The notes: generated by a model not told the origin, from the sequence alone. A DNA stretch of 64,000 nucleotides from JAAYBG01 sp964411675 (GCA_964411675.1 CAYPLR010000001.1:1-64000), one strand, 5' to 3'; positions 1 through 8,925 are shown, counted from the first letter of the stretch. Program-made: numbers and translations.

Positions 1-136
1 AATTTTATGTAATCTTTTTGGTAAATTAATTGAAGATGGAGAATACCCTAACGATCTTAAATTAGTAGGAAAAATTATTCAAGATATTTGCTATAATAAT
101 GCTCTAAATTATTTTGGCATTGGAGATAAAAAATGA
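1..136 (+). CDS. uxaC: Glucuronate isomerase, C-terminal end (partial)
   Basis: Only the last 44 codons are in the window, read in the frame starting at base 2 and ending at TGA 134-136. The visible tail contains GEYPNDLKLVGKIIQDICYN followed by NALNYFGIGDKK, which I recognise as the C-terminus of uronate (glucuronate/galacturonate) isomerases. These interconvert D-glucuronate and D-fructuronate in the cytoplasm. The neighbours fit: a sugar-importer ATPase and a gluconate/hexuronate-type dehydrogenase follow. The catalytic part lies outside the window, so the call rests on tail similarity and context. Another amidohydrolase-fold sugar enzyme is possible. The stop overlaps the ATG of the next gene (ATGA at 133-136). 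Confidence 0.62.
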   Translation, partial: ILCNLFGKLIEDGEYPNDLKLVGKIIQDICYNNALNYFGIGDKK

Positions 137-547
137 AAATCATTATATCTTTTTGATGCACTAAATACATTAGTACCAAGCTTAGCAACTGCAGCTAAGA
201 TATTATTGAATATCGTTTTGATGTTAATGACATTTCTTGCGATTGAAAAATGTAAGAAATATTCAAAAGAATATTCCATAGTACTAATTGCATTTGGAAT
301 TGTTTCTTTATTGCGATTACTGTACGTTCCTTTACAAATTTATCAAAGTTATGATTTAGTTGATGAAACAGGTTCCCTTGTGAGCAATGTCATAAAAACA
401 ATCGTTCCAACAAAAGATTTAATTAGAATGGTTATCTATTTAATAATGATGTCTACTTGCTTTTTAACATCTGGAATCTTTTGTTATGTTCGTAGTGTTA
501 GGCTAGAAAAATATGTTGCCTCTTTAGAAAAAAAGGAAACGAAGTGA
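133..547 (+). pseudogene. Small membrane protein, start region frameshifted
   Basis: An ATG at 133 lies 7 bases after a GGAG ribosome binding site (122-125) and overlaps the uxaC stop, but its frame stops at 154-156 after seven residues. Removing one A from the A-run 136-139 gives an open product of 137 residues (beginning MKSLYLFDALNTL) to the TGA at 545-547. In the unshifted sequence the downstream frame has only a TTG (206) or ATG (221) start, neither with a ribosome binding site. The product has about three hydrophobic segments and a basic tail. No family was recognised. It could be a real frameshift mutation or a sequencing error. Confidence 0.5.
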
Positions 548-557
548 GAGGTACGAT

Positions 558-1700
558 ATGGGAAAATTGATTTTACAAAATTTAAGTAAAACCTATCCAA
601 ATGGAGTACAAGCTGTTAGAAATTTCAATCTAGAAATCGAAGATGGTGAGTTTATTGTTTTTGTTGGTCCTTCTGGTTGTGGTAAAACGACAACATTAAG
701 AATGATAGCTGGATTAGAAACGATTACTTCTGGTGAACTAACCTTAGTAAAAAATACTCTAAAGGATGGAATCATTAAAACAGAAACCGAAGTATTAAAT
801 AATAAGGCTCCAAAGGATCGCGATATGGCGATGGTTTTTCAGAATTACGCTCTATATGCCCATATGAGTGTTTATCATAACATGGCTTTTAGTTTAACTT
901 TGAGAAAAGAAAAACCCGACATCATTCATGAACGAGTTATGGAAGCAGCGCGAATCCTAGAACTCATTCCTTATTTGAATCGTAAACCACGAGCTTTATC
1001 AGGCGGTCAGCGACAACGAGTGGCTCTAGGAAGAGCCATTGTAAGAAAACCTGAGTGTTTTCTTCTTGATGAACCTTTATCAAATCTAGATGCAAAATTA
1101 CGGGGTTCTATGAGAAAAGAACTAACGGCTCTTCATCGTTTATTGAAGGTAACGATGATTTATGTCACTCATGATCAAGTAGAAGCCATGACCTTAGCAG
1201 ATCGAATCGTTGTCATGAAAGATGGAGACATCCAACAAATAGGTACAGCAAAAGAAATTTATGATAATCCAATTAATATTTTTGTTGGTAGTTTTATTGG
1301 TACTCCACCTATGAACTTTATTGAAGGAATATTGGCTGAGGATGGATACTTTCATTTTTGCGATCAAAAAGTTAAGGTAGCATCGGATATGTTTGAAAAT
1401 CTAAAATTAAAAAACTATCTTGGAAAACCATTAATCATGGGAGTAAGACCAGAACAATTTTTAGTTGGTGAAAGTAGTTTCAAGAAATATCCAAATGCTA
1501 TCGTTCATTTACATGCAGAGGTAGTAGAGTTATTAGGAGCGGAATTGTTAATTCATTCAAGTATACAAGGCCGTGATATCATGGCAAAGGTCAGTGTTTC
1601 TGATGATATTAAATCACACAATGATTATCAAGTGGCCATTGATATGAAGTATGTTCATTTCTTTGATAAAGAAACTACAATGAGAGTAAGTGAGTTGTAA
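558..1700 (+). CDS. Sugar ABC importer ATPase, UgpC/MsmX/MalK type
   Basis: This 380-residue cytoplasmic ATPase powers carbohydrate ABC importers and in this family often serves several permeases. Visible motifs are Walker A GPSGCGKTTT (about 38-47), Q-loop FQNYALY, signature LSGGQRQRVALGRA, Walker B CFLLDEPLSNLDAKL and the switch histidine in YVTHDQVEA. A C-terminal TOBE-like region of about 140 residues follows, as in MalK/MsmX. Between the Walker A helix and the Q-loop it carries roughly a dozen extra residues (about 72-84) compared with the usual family sequence. It sits 10 bases after the previous gene with a GAGAGG ribosome binding site. The substrate is probably an (oligo)uronide, judged only from neighbours; no permease is in the window. 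Confidence 0.9.
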   Translation: MGKLILQNLSKTYPNGVQAVRNFNLEIEDGEFIVFVGPSGCGKTTTLRMIAGLETITSGELTLVKNTLKDGIIKTETEVLNNKAPKDRDMAMVFQNYALYAHMSVYHNMAFSLTLRKEKPDIIHERVMEAARILELIPYLNRKPRALSGGQRQRVALGRAIVRKPECFLLDEPLSNLDAKLRGSMRKELTALHRLLKVTMIYVTHDQVEAMTLADRIVVMKDGDIQQIGTAKEIYDNPINIFVGSFIGTPPMNFIEGILAEDGYFHFCDQKVKVASDMFENLKLKNYLGKPLIMGVRPEQFLVGESSFKKYPNAIVHLHAEVVELLGAELLIHSSIQGRDIMAKVSVSDDIKSHNDYQVAIDMKYVHFFDKETTMRVSEL

Positions 1701-1703
1701 AGT

Positions 1704-2225
1704 ATGGATAAATTAGATAAGAATAAGAATAATTTTAATACGTGGATTAAGGAGATTTGGCGAGGAATCAAACAATTTTTTCGCTTTTGTTATGAGGAAA
1801 TCACAGTTACTTTGCTTTTCTTAGCAATGTTAGTTTATACATTAGCAACAGAATTCCATGCTAATTTAATTGTTACCTTACAAAGTCAATCAGTTGGCTT
1901 TCCCATGTTTATTTTTTGTTTCTTTTCGGTTGTGAATTTTATTGCCGCCATTGGTTTTATGAAAACTCGTTCTTTAATCACTACAATCATCTTAACGGGT
2001 GTTTCTGGTATTGTCATTTGGGCATCCATCAGTTATATATCCATTGCAATATCTGATCCGATTTTCACCTTTTCAGGAAATGCCTTGATTTCGTTTGCCA
2101 TTGTTGTTACTGGAACAATTCTAACCGCATTGGGTTTATTACTAGGAATTGTTTTAAGTTTCGTGGTTGGTAAGAAGGATGAAACAAAACGAATCATTTT
2201 GAAGAAGCAAAAAGAAGAAGAATAA
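1704..2225 (+). CDS. Four-TM membrane protein of unknown function
   Basis: This 173-residue protein has a hydrophilic Lys/Asn-rich N-terminus, then about four hydrophobic segments (roughly 33-50, 60-80, 88-110 and 122-150) and a strongly charged Lys/Glu C-terminal tail. No family was recognised. It starts 4 bases after the ABC ATPase stop without a clear ribosome binding site of its own, so translation is probably coupled. Its place between a sugar ATPase and a sugar dehydrogenase suggests a role in the same uronate pathway, but it does not look like an ABC permease (no EAA loop seen). Confidence 0.7.
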   Translation: MDKLDKNKNNFNTWIKEIWRGIKQFFRFCYEEITVTLLFLAMLVYTLATEFHANLIVTLQSQSVGFPMFIFCFFSVVNFIAAIGFMKTRSLITTIILTGVSGIVIWASISYISIAISDPIFTFSGNALISFAIVVTGTILTALGLLLGIVLSFVVGKKDETKRIILKKQKEEE

Positions 2226-2237
2226 GGAGGCAAAATC

Positions 2238-3023
2238 ATGAATAGTAATGATTTTAGATTGGATAATAAAATAGCATTAATTACTGGTGCAAGCTATGGA
2301 ATTGGTTTTGCTATTGCCAAGGGATTTGCTAGTGTGGGCGCAACGATTGTCTTCAATGATATCAAGCAGGAGCTAGTAGATAAAGGGCTTGAAAGTTACG
2401 CGAAAGAAGGAATTAAAGCTTATGGATTTGTATGCGACGTTACCAATGAAGCAGCTGTTGATAAGATGGTTTCAGAAATCGAAGCAACGATTGGAGTTAT
2501 TGATATTTTAGTGAATAATGCAGGAATTATTAAAAGAATTCCCATGATTGAAATGAGTGCTGATGAGTTTCGTCAAGTAATCGATGTTGATTTGAATGCT
2601 CCATTTATTGTGGCAAAAGCAGTTATTCCATCGATGATTAAAAAAGGACATGGGAAAATTATTAATATTTGTTCCATGATGAGTGAATTGGGACGAGAAA
2701 CTGTTTCTGCTTATGCATCTGCCAAAGGTGGACTAAAAATGTTAACAAAGAATATTGCTAGCGAGTATGGCGAATATAATATTCAATGTAATGGTATTGG
2801 ACCAGGTTACATTGCCACTCCTCAAACGGCACCATTAAGACAACCTGGAGTTCCTTTTAATGAATTTATTATTTCTAAAACTCCTGCAGGTCGCTGGGGT
2901 GAAGTAGAAGATTTAATGGGACCTGCAATCTTTTTAGCAAGTAATGCTTCAAATTTTGTTAATGGTCATATTTTATATGTTGATGGTGGTATTCTAGCAT
3001 ACATTGGAAAACAGCCTAAATAA
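2238..3023 (+). CDS. SDR dehydrogenase, gluconate 5-dehydrogenase-like
   Basis: This 261-residue short-chain dehydrogenase has the Rossmann TGASYGIG motif (about 17-24), NNAG (about 92-95), a catalytic Ser in the IINICSMMSE strand and the YASAK catalytic Tyr/Lys pair (about 159-163). The C-terminal YVDGG is typical of the classical SDR family. Overall it resembles gluconate 5-dehydrogenase / KduD-type enzymes that reduce 5-keto sugars acids with NAD(P)H. Next to a uronate isomerase it could instead act as a fructuronate/keto-uronate reductase. A strong AGGAGG ribosome binding site lies 7 bases upstream of the ATG. It is the last gene of the operon; a terminator follows. Confidence 0.82.
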   Translation: MNSNDFRLDNKIALITGASYGIGFAIAKGFASVGATIVFNDIKQELVDKGLESYAKEGIKAYGFVCDVTNEAAVDKMVSEIEATIGVIDILVNNAGIIKRIPMIEMSADEFRQVIDVDLNAPFIVAKAVIPSMIKKGHGKIINICSMMSELGRETVSAYASAKGGLKMLTKNIASEYGEYNIQCNGIGPGYIATPQTAPLRQPGVPFNEFIISKTPAGRWGEVEDLMGPAIFLASNASNFVNGHILYVDGGILAYIGKQPK

Positions 3024-3035
3024 TAAAGTGCTATG

Positions 3036-3066
3036 AAAGTTAAAAGCAATCTTTTAACTTTTTTTT
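3036..3066 (+). terminator. Rho-independent terminator after the SDR gene
   Basis: An 11-bp inverted repeat (AAAGTTAAAAG, 3036-3046, and its complement 3051-3061) with a CAAT loop is followed by a T-run. It ends the uronate operon. Confidence 0.85.
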
Positions 3067-3106
3067 ACTGAAATTCAAATAATGTCATATATTTATTTAT
3101 TTTTTA

Positions 3107-3135
3107 TTGAAGTACAAGATTGCAAATGATATAAT
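3107..3135 (+). promoter_or_regulatory. Promoter of the tldD-tldE operon
   Basis: -35 TTGAAG (3107-3112), 17-bp spacer, perfect -10 TATAAT (3130-3135). The TTG of the -35 is in frame with tldD and could be mistaken for a start codon. Confidence 0.8.
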
Positions 3136-3160
3136 GGTTCGAGTAAACGAGAGGTGTAAC

Positions 3161-4567
3161 ATGACGGGAAAGTTTTCAAAATATTTAAAGTCAAAGAAGA
3201 AAGTCATTTATAAATTAATCGAACTTCTTCAAAAGAAATATGATTATGTTAGTGTCTTAGGCACTGATGTTAGTGGAGTTGGTATTTCAGTTGATCATCG
3301 TTCTACTTCAGTGATTCCAAGTCCCACAACAGAATGTGGTTTTGTTATTAAGGTTTATCATGATGGTATTTATAGTGAATACGCAACCAATGAGGTATCT
3401 GAAAACAATTTAGATAAGATCGTTACCGATATAGAAACATTAGCAAAACAAACTTTTGGTGGGAAAATGATTCAAGTTCCCGTATTAAAAGAAGAAAAAC
3501 TAGTAAAGAGTTTTTGCCGTAAACCAAAAGGAAAAAGTTATACAACAGAGGAAATCATTGGTATTTTAAAGTCTTATGTTTTAGAAGCCATGGATAATAT
3601 CCAATATGCAGTCAATGTAAGAGCAGCCATTGAAAACCTTGAAATATCAAAGATGTTTATTTCTTCTGATAAGGATTTGGAACAATACTATACATGGAGT
3701 AACCCACGAACATTTATATTGGTTCGTCGGGAAGGAAACACAAAATATGCCTATGATGGTTTTGGTAGTAATAATATTCATCAAAATTTACTAGATTTAT
3801 ATAAATCAATTCAAGAAACAGGAAAGTTAGCAGTAGAATTATTAGATTCTACTTTACCAACTCCAGGATTTTATGATGTGATAACCGATCCATCTATTAG
3901 TGGCTTGATTGCTCATGAAGCATTTGGACACGGAGTAGAAATGGATATGTTTGTAAAGGAGAGAGCGCTAGCAAAAGAGTATGTTGGTAAACAAGTAGCG
4001 TCACCTTTCGTTAACATGCATGATGGTGCACTAGCAACCTATAGTGTTGCTTCTTATTTCTTTGATGATGATGGGATTTTAGGGCAAGATACTAAGATTA
4101 TTGATCAAGGTATTTTAAAAAGAGGAATTTCTGATGCGCTAAGTGCTTTAGAATTAAATACAGAACCAACGGGAAATGGACGTAGAGAATCTTATAAACG
4201 GAAAGCCTATACTCGTATGACCAATACTTTCTTTGAAAGTGGCAACGCTAAACTAAAAGACATGATTAAGAGTATTTCCTATGGATATTATATTGCTACC
4301 ACTAATAATGGAATGGAAGATCCAAAGAACTGGGGAATTCAATGCACAGCACATTATGGCAGAGAAATTGTCGATGGAAAATTTTCTGGAAAAATAATTT
4401 CACCAGTGGTTATGAGTGGCTATGTCATCGATTTATTAAATTCAATTACAGCTGTTTCTAAAGATTTTAAAGTAATAGGTAGCGGTATGTGTGGAAAAGG
4501 CCATAAAGAATGGGTTCGCGTTAGTGATGGTGGCCCATACATGAAAGCTAAGGTGAAAATAGGATGA
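3161..4567 (+). CDS. tldD: TldD family metalloprotease
   Basis: This 468-residue protein is the HExxxH-bearing partner of the TldD/TldE protease, which in other bacteria trims peptides and matures some modified-peptide antibiotics. The zinc motif HEAFGH is in the segment GLIAHEAFGHGVEMD (about residue 250), and the conserved tail includes a GxCGKG segment. Length is close to the usual 450-480. I place the start at ATG 3161, preceded by GAGAGGTG; an in-frame TTG upstream (3107) is the -35 of the promoter. The stop overlaps the next gene by four bases (ATGA 4564-4567), a translationally coupled pair. No peptide substrate gene was seen nearby. Confidence 0.9.
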   Translation: MTGKFSKYLKSKKKVIYKLIELLQKKYDYVSVLGTDVSGVGISVDHRSTSVIPSPTTECGFVIKVYHDGIYSEYATNEVSENNLDKIVTDIETLAKQTFGGKMIQVPVLKEEKLVKSFCRKPKGKSYTTEEIIGILKSYVLEAMDNIQYAVNVRAAIENLEISKMFISSDKDLEQYYTWSNPRTFILVRREGNTKYAYDGFGSNNIHQNLLDLYKSIQETGKLAVELLDSTLPTPGFYDVITDPSISGLIAHEAFGHGVEMDMFVKERALAKEYVGKQVASPFVNMHDGALATYSVASYFFDDDGILGQDTKIIDQGILKRGISDALSALELNTEPTGNGRRESYKRKAYTRMTNTFFESGNAKLKDMIKSISYGYYIATTNNGMEDPKNWGIQCTAHYGREIVDGKFSGKIISPVVMSGYVIDLLNSITAVSKDFKVIGSGMCGKGHKEWVRVSDGGPYMKAKVKIG

Positions 4568-5835
4568 TTAAAAGGATTATTAAGCAATTAAAAGAGAATA
4601 CTCAAGTAACAGATTGGTTGATTGAAGAAATCGTTAGTGATACAAAGGAAGCCTTTTATGTCTTGCAACATTTAGAAACAACAAGAGTTACAACAACTAC
4701 TGAATATAAAGTGACCATTTATCACAAATTTAGTGAGAATAATCATGATTATTTGGGATCTTCTGCTTTCATTATGAGTCATAGAATGAGTGCAAAAGCC
4801 ATTGATAAACTAATTAGCGATGCTGTTTATGCAGCTGGGTTTGTAAAGAATGAATACTATGAAATTGTAAAAGGAATAAAGAAAAAAAGTTGGAAAGAAA
4901 AAATAGAAGAAATATCTCCATTTGTAATTTTGGATCAAATCGCTCAAACATTTTTTAGTAAAGCCAACGAATTTGTTACCTTTAATTCTTTAGAACTTTT
5001 CTTTAATACTAAGACAAGTCATATCGTGAATTCACAAAATGTGGATTTAAAGAAGACACTGCATGAAATAAAAGTAGAAGCAATCCCTAGTTATCATGGA
5101 AAAGATTTAAAAGTTGAAGTTTATAAAGATTTTCATTACAGTAAACTTGATTTAGGAAAAGTTGCTATTGATGCCCAAATGGCAGTAGCTGATGCAACAA
5201 GTCGCTACTTTGCAACGACAATTCCGGGTATTAAAAAAATTGATGTAATTTTAAAAGAAGAACATGCAAAAGATTTTTTCAACGCTATCATTGATAATTT
5301 TTCTTTTGCGGATGTATATCAACATGCTACGGATAAGAAAATCGGAGATGCTATTCAAACAAAACCGATAGGAGATAAACTAACAATAGGACTTAGAACC
5401 AATTCACCAGCCAATGCTTTTGATAACGATGGTGTCATTTTAAAGCCGATTACCATTCTTGACAAGGGACAATTGGTCAATTATTATGGCTCTAATCGTT
5501 ATGCATATTATTTACATAGGCAACCAACAGGAAACTTAAACAGGATAGCAGTAAAACCGGGAAAACAAACCGAAGCTGATTTAAGGAAAGACCCACATTT
5601 AGAAATCATCGCATTATCTAATATTCAAATTGAAATATATAGTGGCTATATTGGTGGTGAAGTTCGTTTGGCAAATTATTTTGATGGAGAAAAACAAATT
5701 CCAGTTAGTGGATTTTCTTTTAGTGGAGACTTAAACAAATGCCTAAGTAACCTATATTTATCAAAAGAAACGACGGTACTTGAGCAATACGAAGGGCCTA
5801 AATCGATAAAGCTAATTGAGATTGATATTTTATAA
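4564..5835 (+). CDS. tldE: TldE/PmbA family protease subunit
   Basis: This 423-residue protein is the non-catalytic homologue that pairs with TldD. It lacks an HExxxH motif. Its C-terminal region has the family's conserved glycine-rich strands, including FSFSGDLNKCL near the end and the central RTNSPANAFDNDGV segment. It is about 25-30 residues shorter than E. coli PmbA. Start is fixed by the ATGA overlap with tldD, and the gene ends at a terminator, so the two form a self-contained bicistronic unit. In well-studied cases both subunits are needed for proteolysis, with the peptide passing into a chamber between them. Confidence 0.86.
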   Translation: MIKRIIKQLKENTQVTDWLIEEIVSDTKEAFYVLQHLETTRVTTTTEYKVTIYHKFSENNHDYLGSSAFIMSHRMSAKAIDKLISDAVYAAGFVKNEYYEIVKGIKKKSWKEKIEEISPFVILDQIAQTFFSKANEFVTFNSLELFFNTKTSHIVNSQNVDLKKTLHEIKVEAIPSYHGKDLKVEVYKDFHYSKLDLGKVAIDAQMAVADATSRYFATTIPGIKKIDVILKEEHAKDFFNAIIDNFSFADVYQHATDKKIGDAIQTKPIGDKLTIGLRTNSPANAFDNDGVILKPITILDKGQLVNYYGSNRYAYYLHRQPTGNLNRIAVKPGKQTEADLRKDPHLEIIALSNIQIEIYSGYIGGEVRLANYFDGEKQIPVSGFSFSGDLNKCLSNLYLSKETTVLEQYEGPKSIKLIEIDIL

Positions 5836-5843
5836 GAAAACAG

Positions 5844-5878
5844 AACCGGAGAAAAGTTGAATTATTTCCGGTTTTTTT
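5844..5878 (+). terminator. Terminator after tldE
   Basis: Inverted repeat AACCGGA (5844-5850) / TCCGGTT (5867-5873) followed by a run of seven T. The loop is about 16 bases and may pair further. Confidence 0.75.
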
Positions 5879-5914
5879 ATCACCATCCAATATTCCAAAA
5901 AGAAGTTATAAATC

Positions 5915-5943
5915 TTGCAAAAGCAGGGGGTTTGTAGTAGAAT
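5915..5943 (+). promoter_or_regulatory. Promoter upstream of the ftsK-lepB-rbgA cluster
   Basis: -35 TTGCAA (5915-5920), 17-bp spacer, -10 TAGAAT (5938-5943), about 20 bases before the AGGAGGGG ribosome binding site of the gene at 5964. It is the only clear promoter before the terminator at 12338, so the eight genes 5964-12339 may be co-transcribed. Confidence 0.65.
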
Positions 5944-5963
5944 AAAGTGATAGGAGGGGTATA

Positions 5964-6764
5964 ATGTTTTTAAATATTTTTGAAAGCATAGGGGAATATT
6001 TGAATGAAGTAAGAGAAAAAACATCATTTGATTCACTGACCCCTTTATTAATAGGTATCGTAATAGGCTTTGCTTTATTTATGTTAATCTATGTAACAAT
6101 GGTATTAGCTCCGATTAGAAAAGAAGAACGTAAGATTTTTAAATCAAATAAAGAGAATGATGAGATTATTAAAAGAATCATAGATAACGCAAAGAATCAG
6201 TTTATAGAAGAATCTTCAACAAAGCCAAGTAGTGCTAAGTATGAAGATCTAAAGAGTATCGCAGGAAACTTAATCCATGATATTGCGAAAGCATATTACC
6301 CCGATTCTGCTCATCCCATATATGAATTAAGTGCTGATGAAATATTAATTTTGAATCATTACATTACAAATAGAATTGATGAAATGCTTTCTAATAAATT
6401 TTTAAAGCGTATAAGAAAAATAAGAATATCTTCAATCCTAAAGTTTATCGATATGAAAAAGAAATACGATGAGAATAAACTAGTGAAAGCAGCTAATAAA
6501 GCGCAGATACCAACGATATGGAAGTCGATTAAAGTTGCAATAAACATAGGAAATCCTTTTTACTGGATTAAGAATTTAGTAATTGATAAACCCTATATTC
6601 ATATGTTTAATAAGGCTGCCCTAACAATAATCGGAATGATAGGAAATGAAACGAATAAGGTTTATAGCAAGAGTGTTTTCAATATAGAGAAAGACCAAGA
6701 ATCAATCAAAAAAGAAATTGCAGAATTAGAAGAATTACTTAATAATATTGAAGAAAAGAAATAA
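5964..6764 (+). CDS. Single-TM anchored protein of unknown function, upstream of ftsK
   Basis: This 266-residue protein has a short N-terminal part, one strong hydrophobic segment (about residues 26-50, LTPLLIGIVIGFALFMLIYV) and then a positively charged, mostly helical cytoplasmic region, ending in a Glu/Lys-rich coiled-coil-like tail (about 240-266). A second weaker hydrophobic stretch lies near 198-225. No family was recognised. The AGGAGGGG ribosome binding site is strong. It is the first gene of the cluster, 33 bases before an FtsK homologue that lacks membrane segments, so a role as membrane partner or anchor for that ATPase is a reasonable guess but nothing in the sequence proves it. 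Confidence 0.75.
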   Translation: MFLNIFESIGEYLNEVREKTSFDSLTPLLIGIVIGFALFMLIYVTMVLAPIRKEERKIFKSNKENDEIIKRIIDNAKNQFIEESSTKPSSAKYEDLKSIAGNLIHDIAKAYYPDSAHPIYELSADEILILNHYITNRIDEMLSNKFLKRIRKIRISSILKFIDMKKKYDENKLVKAANKAQIPTIWKSIKVAINIGNPFYWIKNLVIDKPYIHMFNKAALTIIGMIGNETNKVYSKSVFNIEKDQESIKKEIAELEELLNNIEEKK

Positions 6765-6797
6765 GTGTCACAAAAAGCTATTAAATAGGAGGATGAA

Positions 6798-8915
6798 ATG
6801 AAAGGAAAAAATGAATTTTATATCGCGAGGATAGAAGATGAAACAACAAAAATAAATAAGGCAGTTACTCCTCAGGAGAAAAAGAAAAAGTTTGATCGAT
6901 TTGCTTCTTCCTATACGGGTTATCATAATGAAGATAAAGTCGTTTTTCCATATGTTAAATATGATAATAAAGGACGCCAATACGAAGATTTGAAAGATAA
7001 GAAATATCGTAGTGATGATATGGGAAATAAGGAACATAGAGGTATCCCTTCTTATCTTCGCCGTGAAGAGCCTGTTATGACAAAGAAAAATATTGAGGAT
7101 TTAAAAGGAACGAGATTATCTAATGAAGAAATCGAACGTCGTAACCGCGAAAACTACGGAGTATATAGCGCTCAAAAAATTGTTGATGAACCTCTAAAAA
7201 ATGCAAGTAAAGAGGACAAAACAGAGCAAGTATGGGAACCATATAATCAAGAACCCTTAAGTCTTGAAGAAAGAGCGGAGAAAAATCGTGCTGATCGTGA
7301 AAAAAGATCCACTTTAGTAGTTAGGGGAAAAACATTTTCTCGTGAACCTGAATTCTATGAGGACATCAAGAGCGACGATTACAATCGTCCAGTAGAACCA
7401 ACCTATCGTGAAGATAACTATCCTAGTTATCAAGAACAAAGAGTCAATTCACGAGACGGATATCAATCCCAGTCTAAAAAACAAAGAAAGTATAAGTTCC
7501 CACCCGTTGATTTATTAAATGAACCCCGAGCAAAATCGGCTGAAAACCATATTGAGACCAATATGCAACGAGTTACGATTGATAATACACTGGCAGAATT
7601 TAAAATTGGTGGTCATGTTGAGAACTACACAAAAGGACCTACTGTTACTCAGTTTGAAGTAAAGTTAGATTCAGGAGTAAAACCAGAACGAGTGGAAAGT
7701 ATATTTAAAAGCTTACAAATGAATCTAGCATCGGAATCCCTGCGTATTGAAGCTCCAATTGCTGGTAAAACCGCAGTAGGAATTGAAGTTCCCAATACTT
7801 CTCGGGAAGTGGTTTTATTTGGTGAAATGATTCGCAATCGAGAATTTCTAAATGATAAAAAGCCATTAAACGTTGTTTTAGGGAAAATGGTAGATGGCCG
7901 TAATAAATATTTGAATATCATTGACATGCCACATGTATTAATCGCTGGTTCAACAGGTAGTGGTAAGACAGTTTGTATTCATACGATATTAACTAGTATT
8001 CTATATAAAGCAACTCCTGAAGAAGTTAAGATTATTTTAATTGATCCAAAAAGAAATGAGCTATTATATTTCAGGGAAATGCCACATTTAGCTTCTCCAA
8101 TCATTACGGATGCTAATCTAGCAACACCCGCTTTAAAATGGGTTGTTGATGAGATGGAACGTCGATTTATGCTATTTGAAACAACCTTTAAGAGTTCTAT
8201 TGAAACCTACAATGCAAGTATTGAACAAGTAGAACCAAGTCGCAAATTACCTTATATACTAATTGTAATTGATGAATTTGCTGATTTGATTAATACTGCA
8301 GGAGAGTCATTTGAAATATATGTACAGCGAATTGCTCAAAAAGCGAGAAGTGCGGGAATTCATATGATTATTGCAACGCAAAGACCAACAACAGATGTTG
8401 TTAAGGGAACGATAAAAGCCAATTTCCAAGGTAGAATTGCCTTTAGAGTAAATCAACAAATTGATTCTATGACAATTTTAGACCACTCAGGCGCAGAAAA
8501 ATTGCTAGGTAAAGGTGATATGTTATTCAATTCTGGAAGTAATGATGTTCGAGTTCAAAATGCGTTCATCACGGTTGCTGAAATTGAAAAAGTTACGGAT
8601 TTATTACGAGAACAATACGAAACAAATTATATGTTTACTGCTGATGATTTAAAAAAACAAGCAGAAATAGACAACAACGTTAGTTTTGATCCACGCTCTG
8701 ATGAGTTATTTGAACGCGTTGCTCGTTATGTAGTGGCTTTCCAAAGAGCATCGATGAACCAATTGCAAAAAGCATTTGGAATGGGCTTTAATCGTGCTGA
8801 TAATATTATGATAGGCTTGGAAAAAATAGGAATTGTATCGCCAGTTATTCCTGGTCGTCAACGAGATGTTTTAGTTCAATCAGAAGAAGAACTGGATGAA
8901 ATTTTAAGGAGATAA
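6798..8915 (+). CDS. ftsK: FtsK/SpoIIIE-type DNA translocase without membrane domain
   Basis: This 705-residue protein pumps double-stranded DNA during chromosome segregation and division in its family. The first 230 residues are very hydrophilic (Lys/Glu/Asn-rich), where ordinary FtsK proteins have about four TM helices. Then follow the alpha domain (about 245-330), the RecA-like motor with Walker A AGSTGSGKT (about 383-391) and Walker B ILIVIDEFADL (about 488-498), the RPTTDVVKGTIKAN segment, and the winged-helix gamma domain (about 640-705) that reads KOPS/SRS-type DNA signs. An AGGAGG ribosome binding site precedes the ATG by 5 bases. I see no TM segment at all, so membrane attachment would need a partner. 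Confidence 0.92.
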   Translation: MKGKNEFYIARIEDETTKINKAVTPQEKKKKFDRFASSYTGYHNEDKVVFPYVKYDNKGRQYEDLKDKKYRSDDMGNKEHRGIPSYLRREEPVMTKKNIEDLKGTRLSNEEIERRNRENYGVYSAQKIVDEPLKNASKEDKTEQVWEPYNQEPLSLEERAEKNRADREKRSTLVVRGKTFSREPEFYEDIKSDDYNRPVEPTYREDNYPSYQEQRVNSRDGYQSQSKKQRKYKFPPVDLLNEPRAKSAENHIETNMQRVTIDNTLAEFKIGGHVENYTKGPTVTQFEVKLDSGVKPERVESIFKSLQMNLASESLRIEAPIAGKTAVGIEVPNTSREVVLFGEMIRNREFLNDKKPLNVVLGKMVDGRNKYLNIIDMPHVLIAGSTGSGKTVCIHTILTSILYKATPEEVKIILIDPKRNELLYFREMPHLASPIITDANLATPALKWVVDEMERRFMLFETTFKSSIETYNASIEQVEPSRKLPYILIVIDEFADLINTAGESFEIYVQRIAQKARSAGIHMIIATQRPTTDVVKGTIKANFQGRIAFRVNQQIDSMTILDHSGAEKLLGKGDMLFNSGSNDVRVQNAFITVAEIEKVTDLLREQYETNYMFTADDLKKQAEIDNNVSFDPRSDELFERVARYVVAFQRASMNQLQKAFGMGFNRADNIMIGLEKIGIVSPVIPGRQRDVLVQSEEELDEILRR

Positions 8916-8925
8916 GCAATAAACA

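Noticed and set aside
3107..3160. Upstream TTG as start of tldD
   Set aside because: It is the -35 box of a good promoter whose -10 lies within the extra codons; ATG 3161 has its own ribosome binding site.
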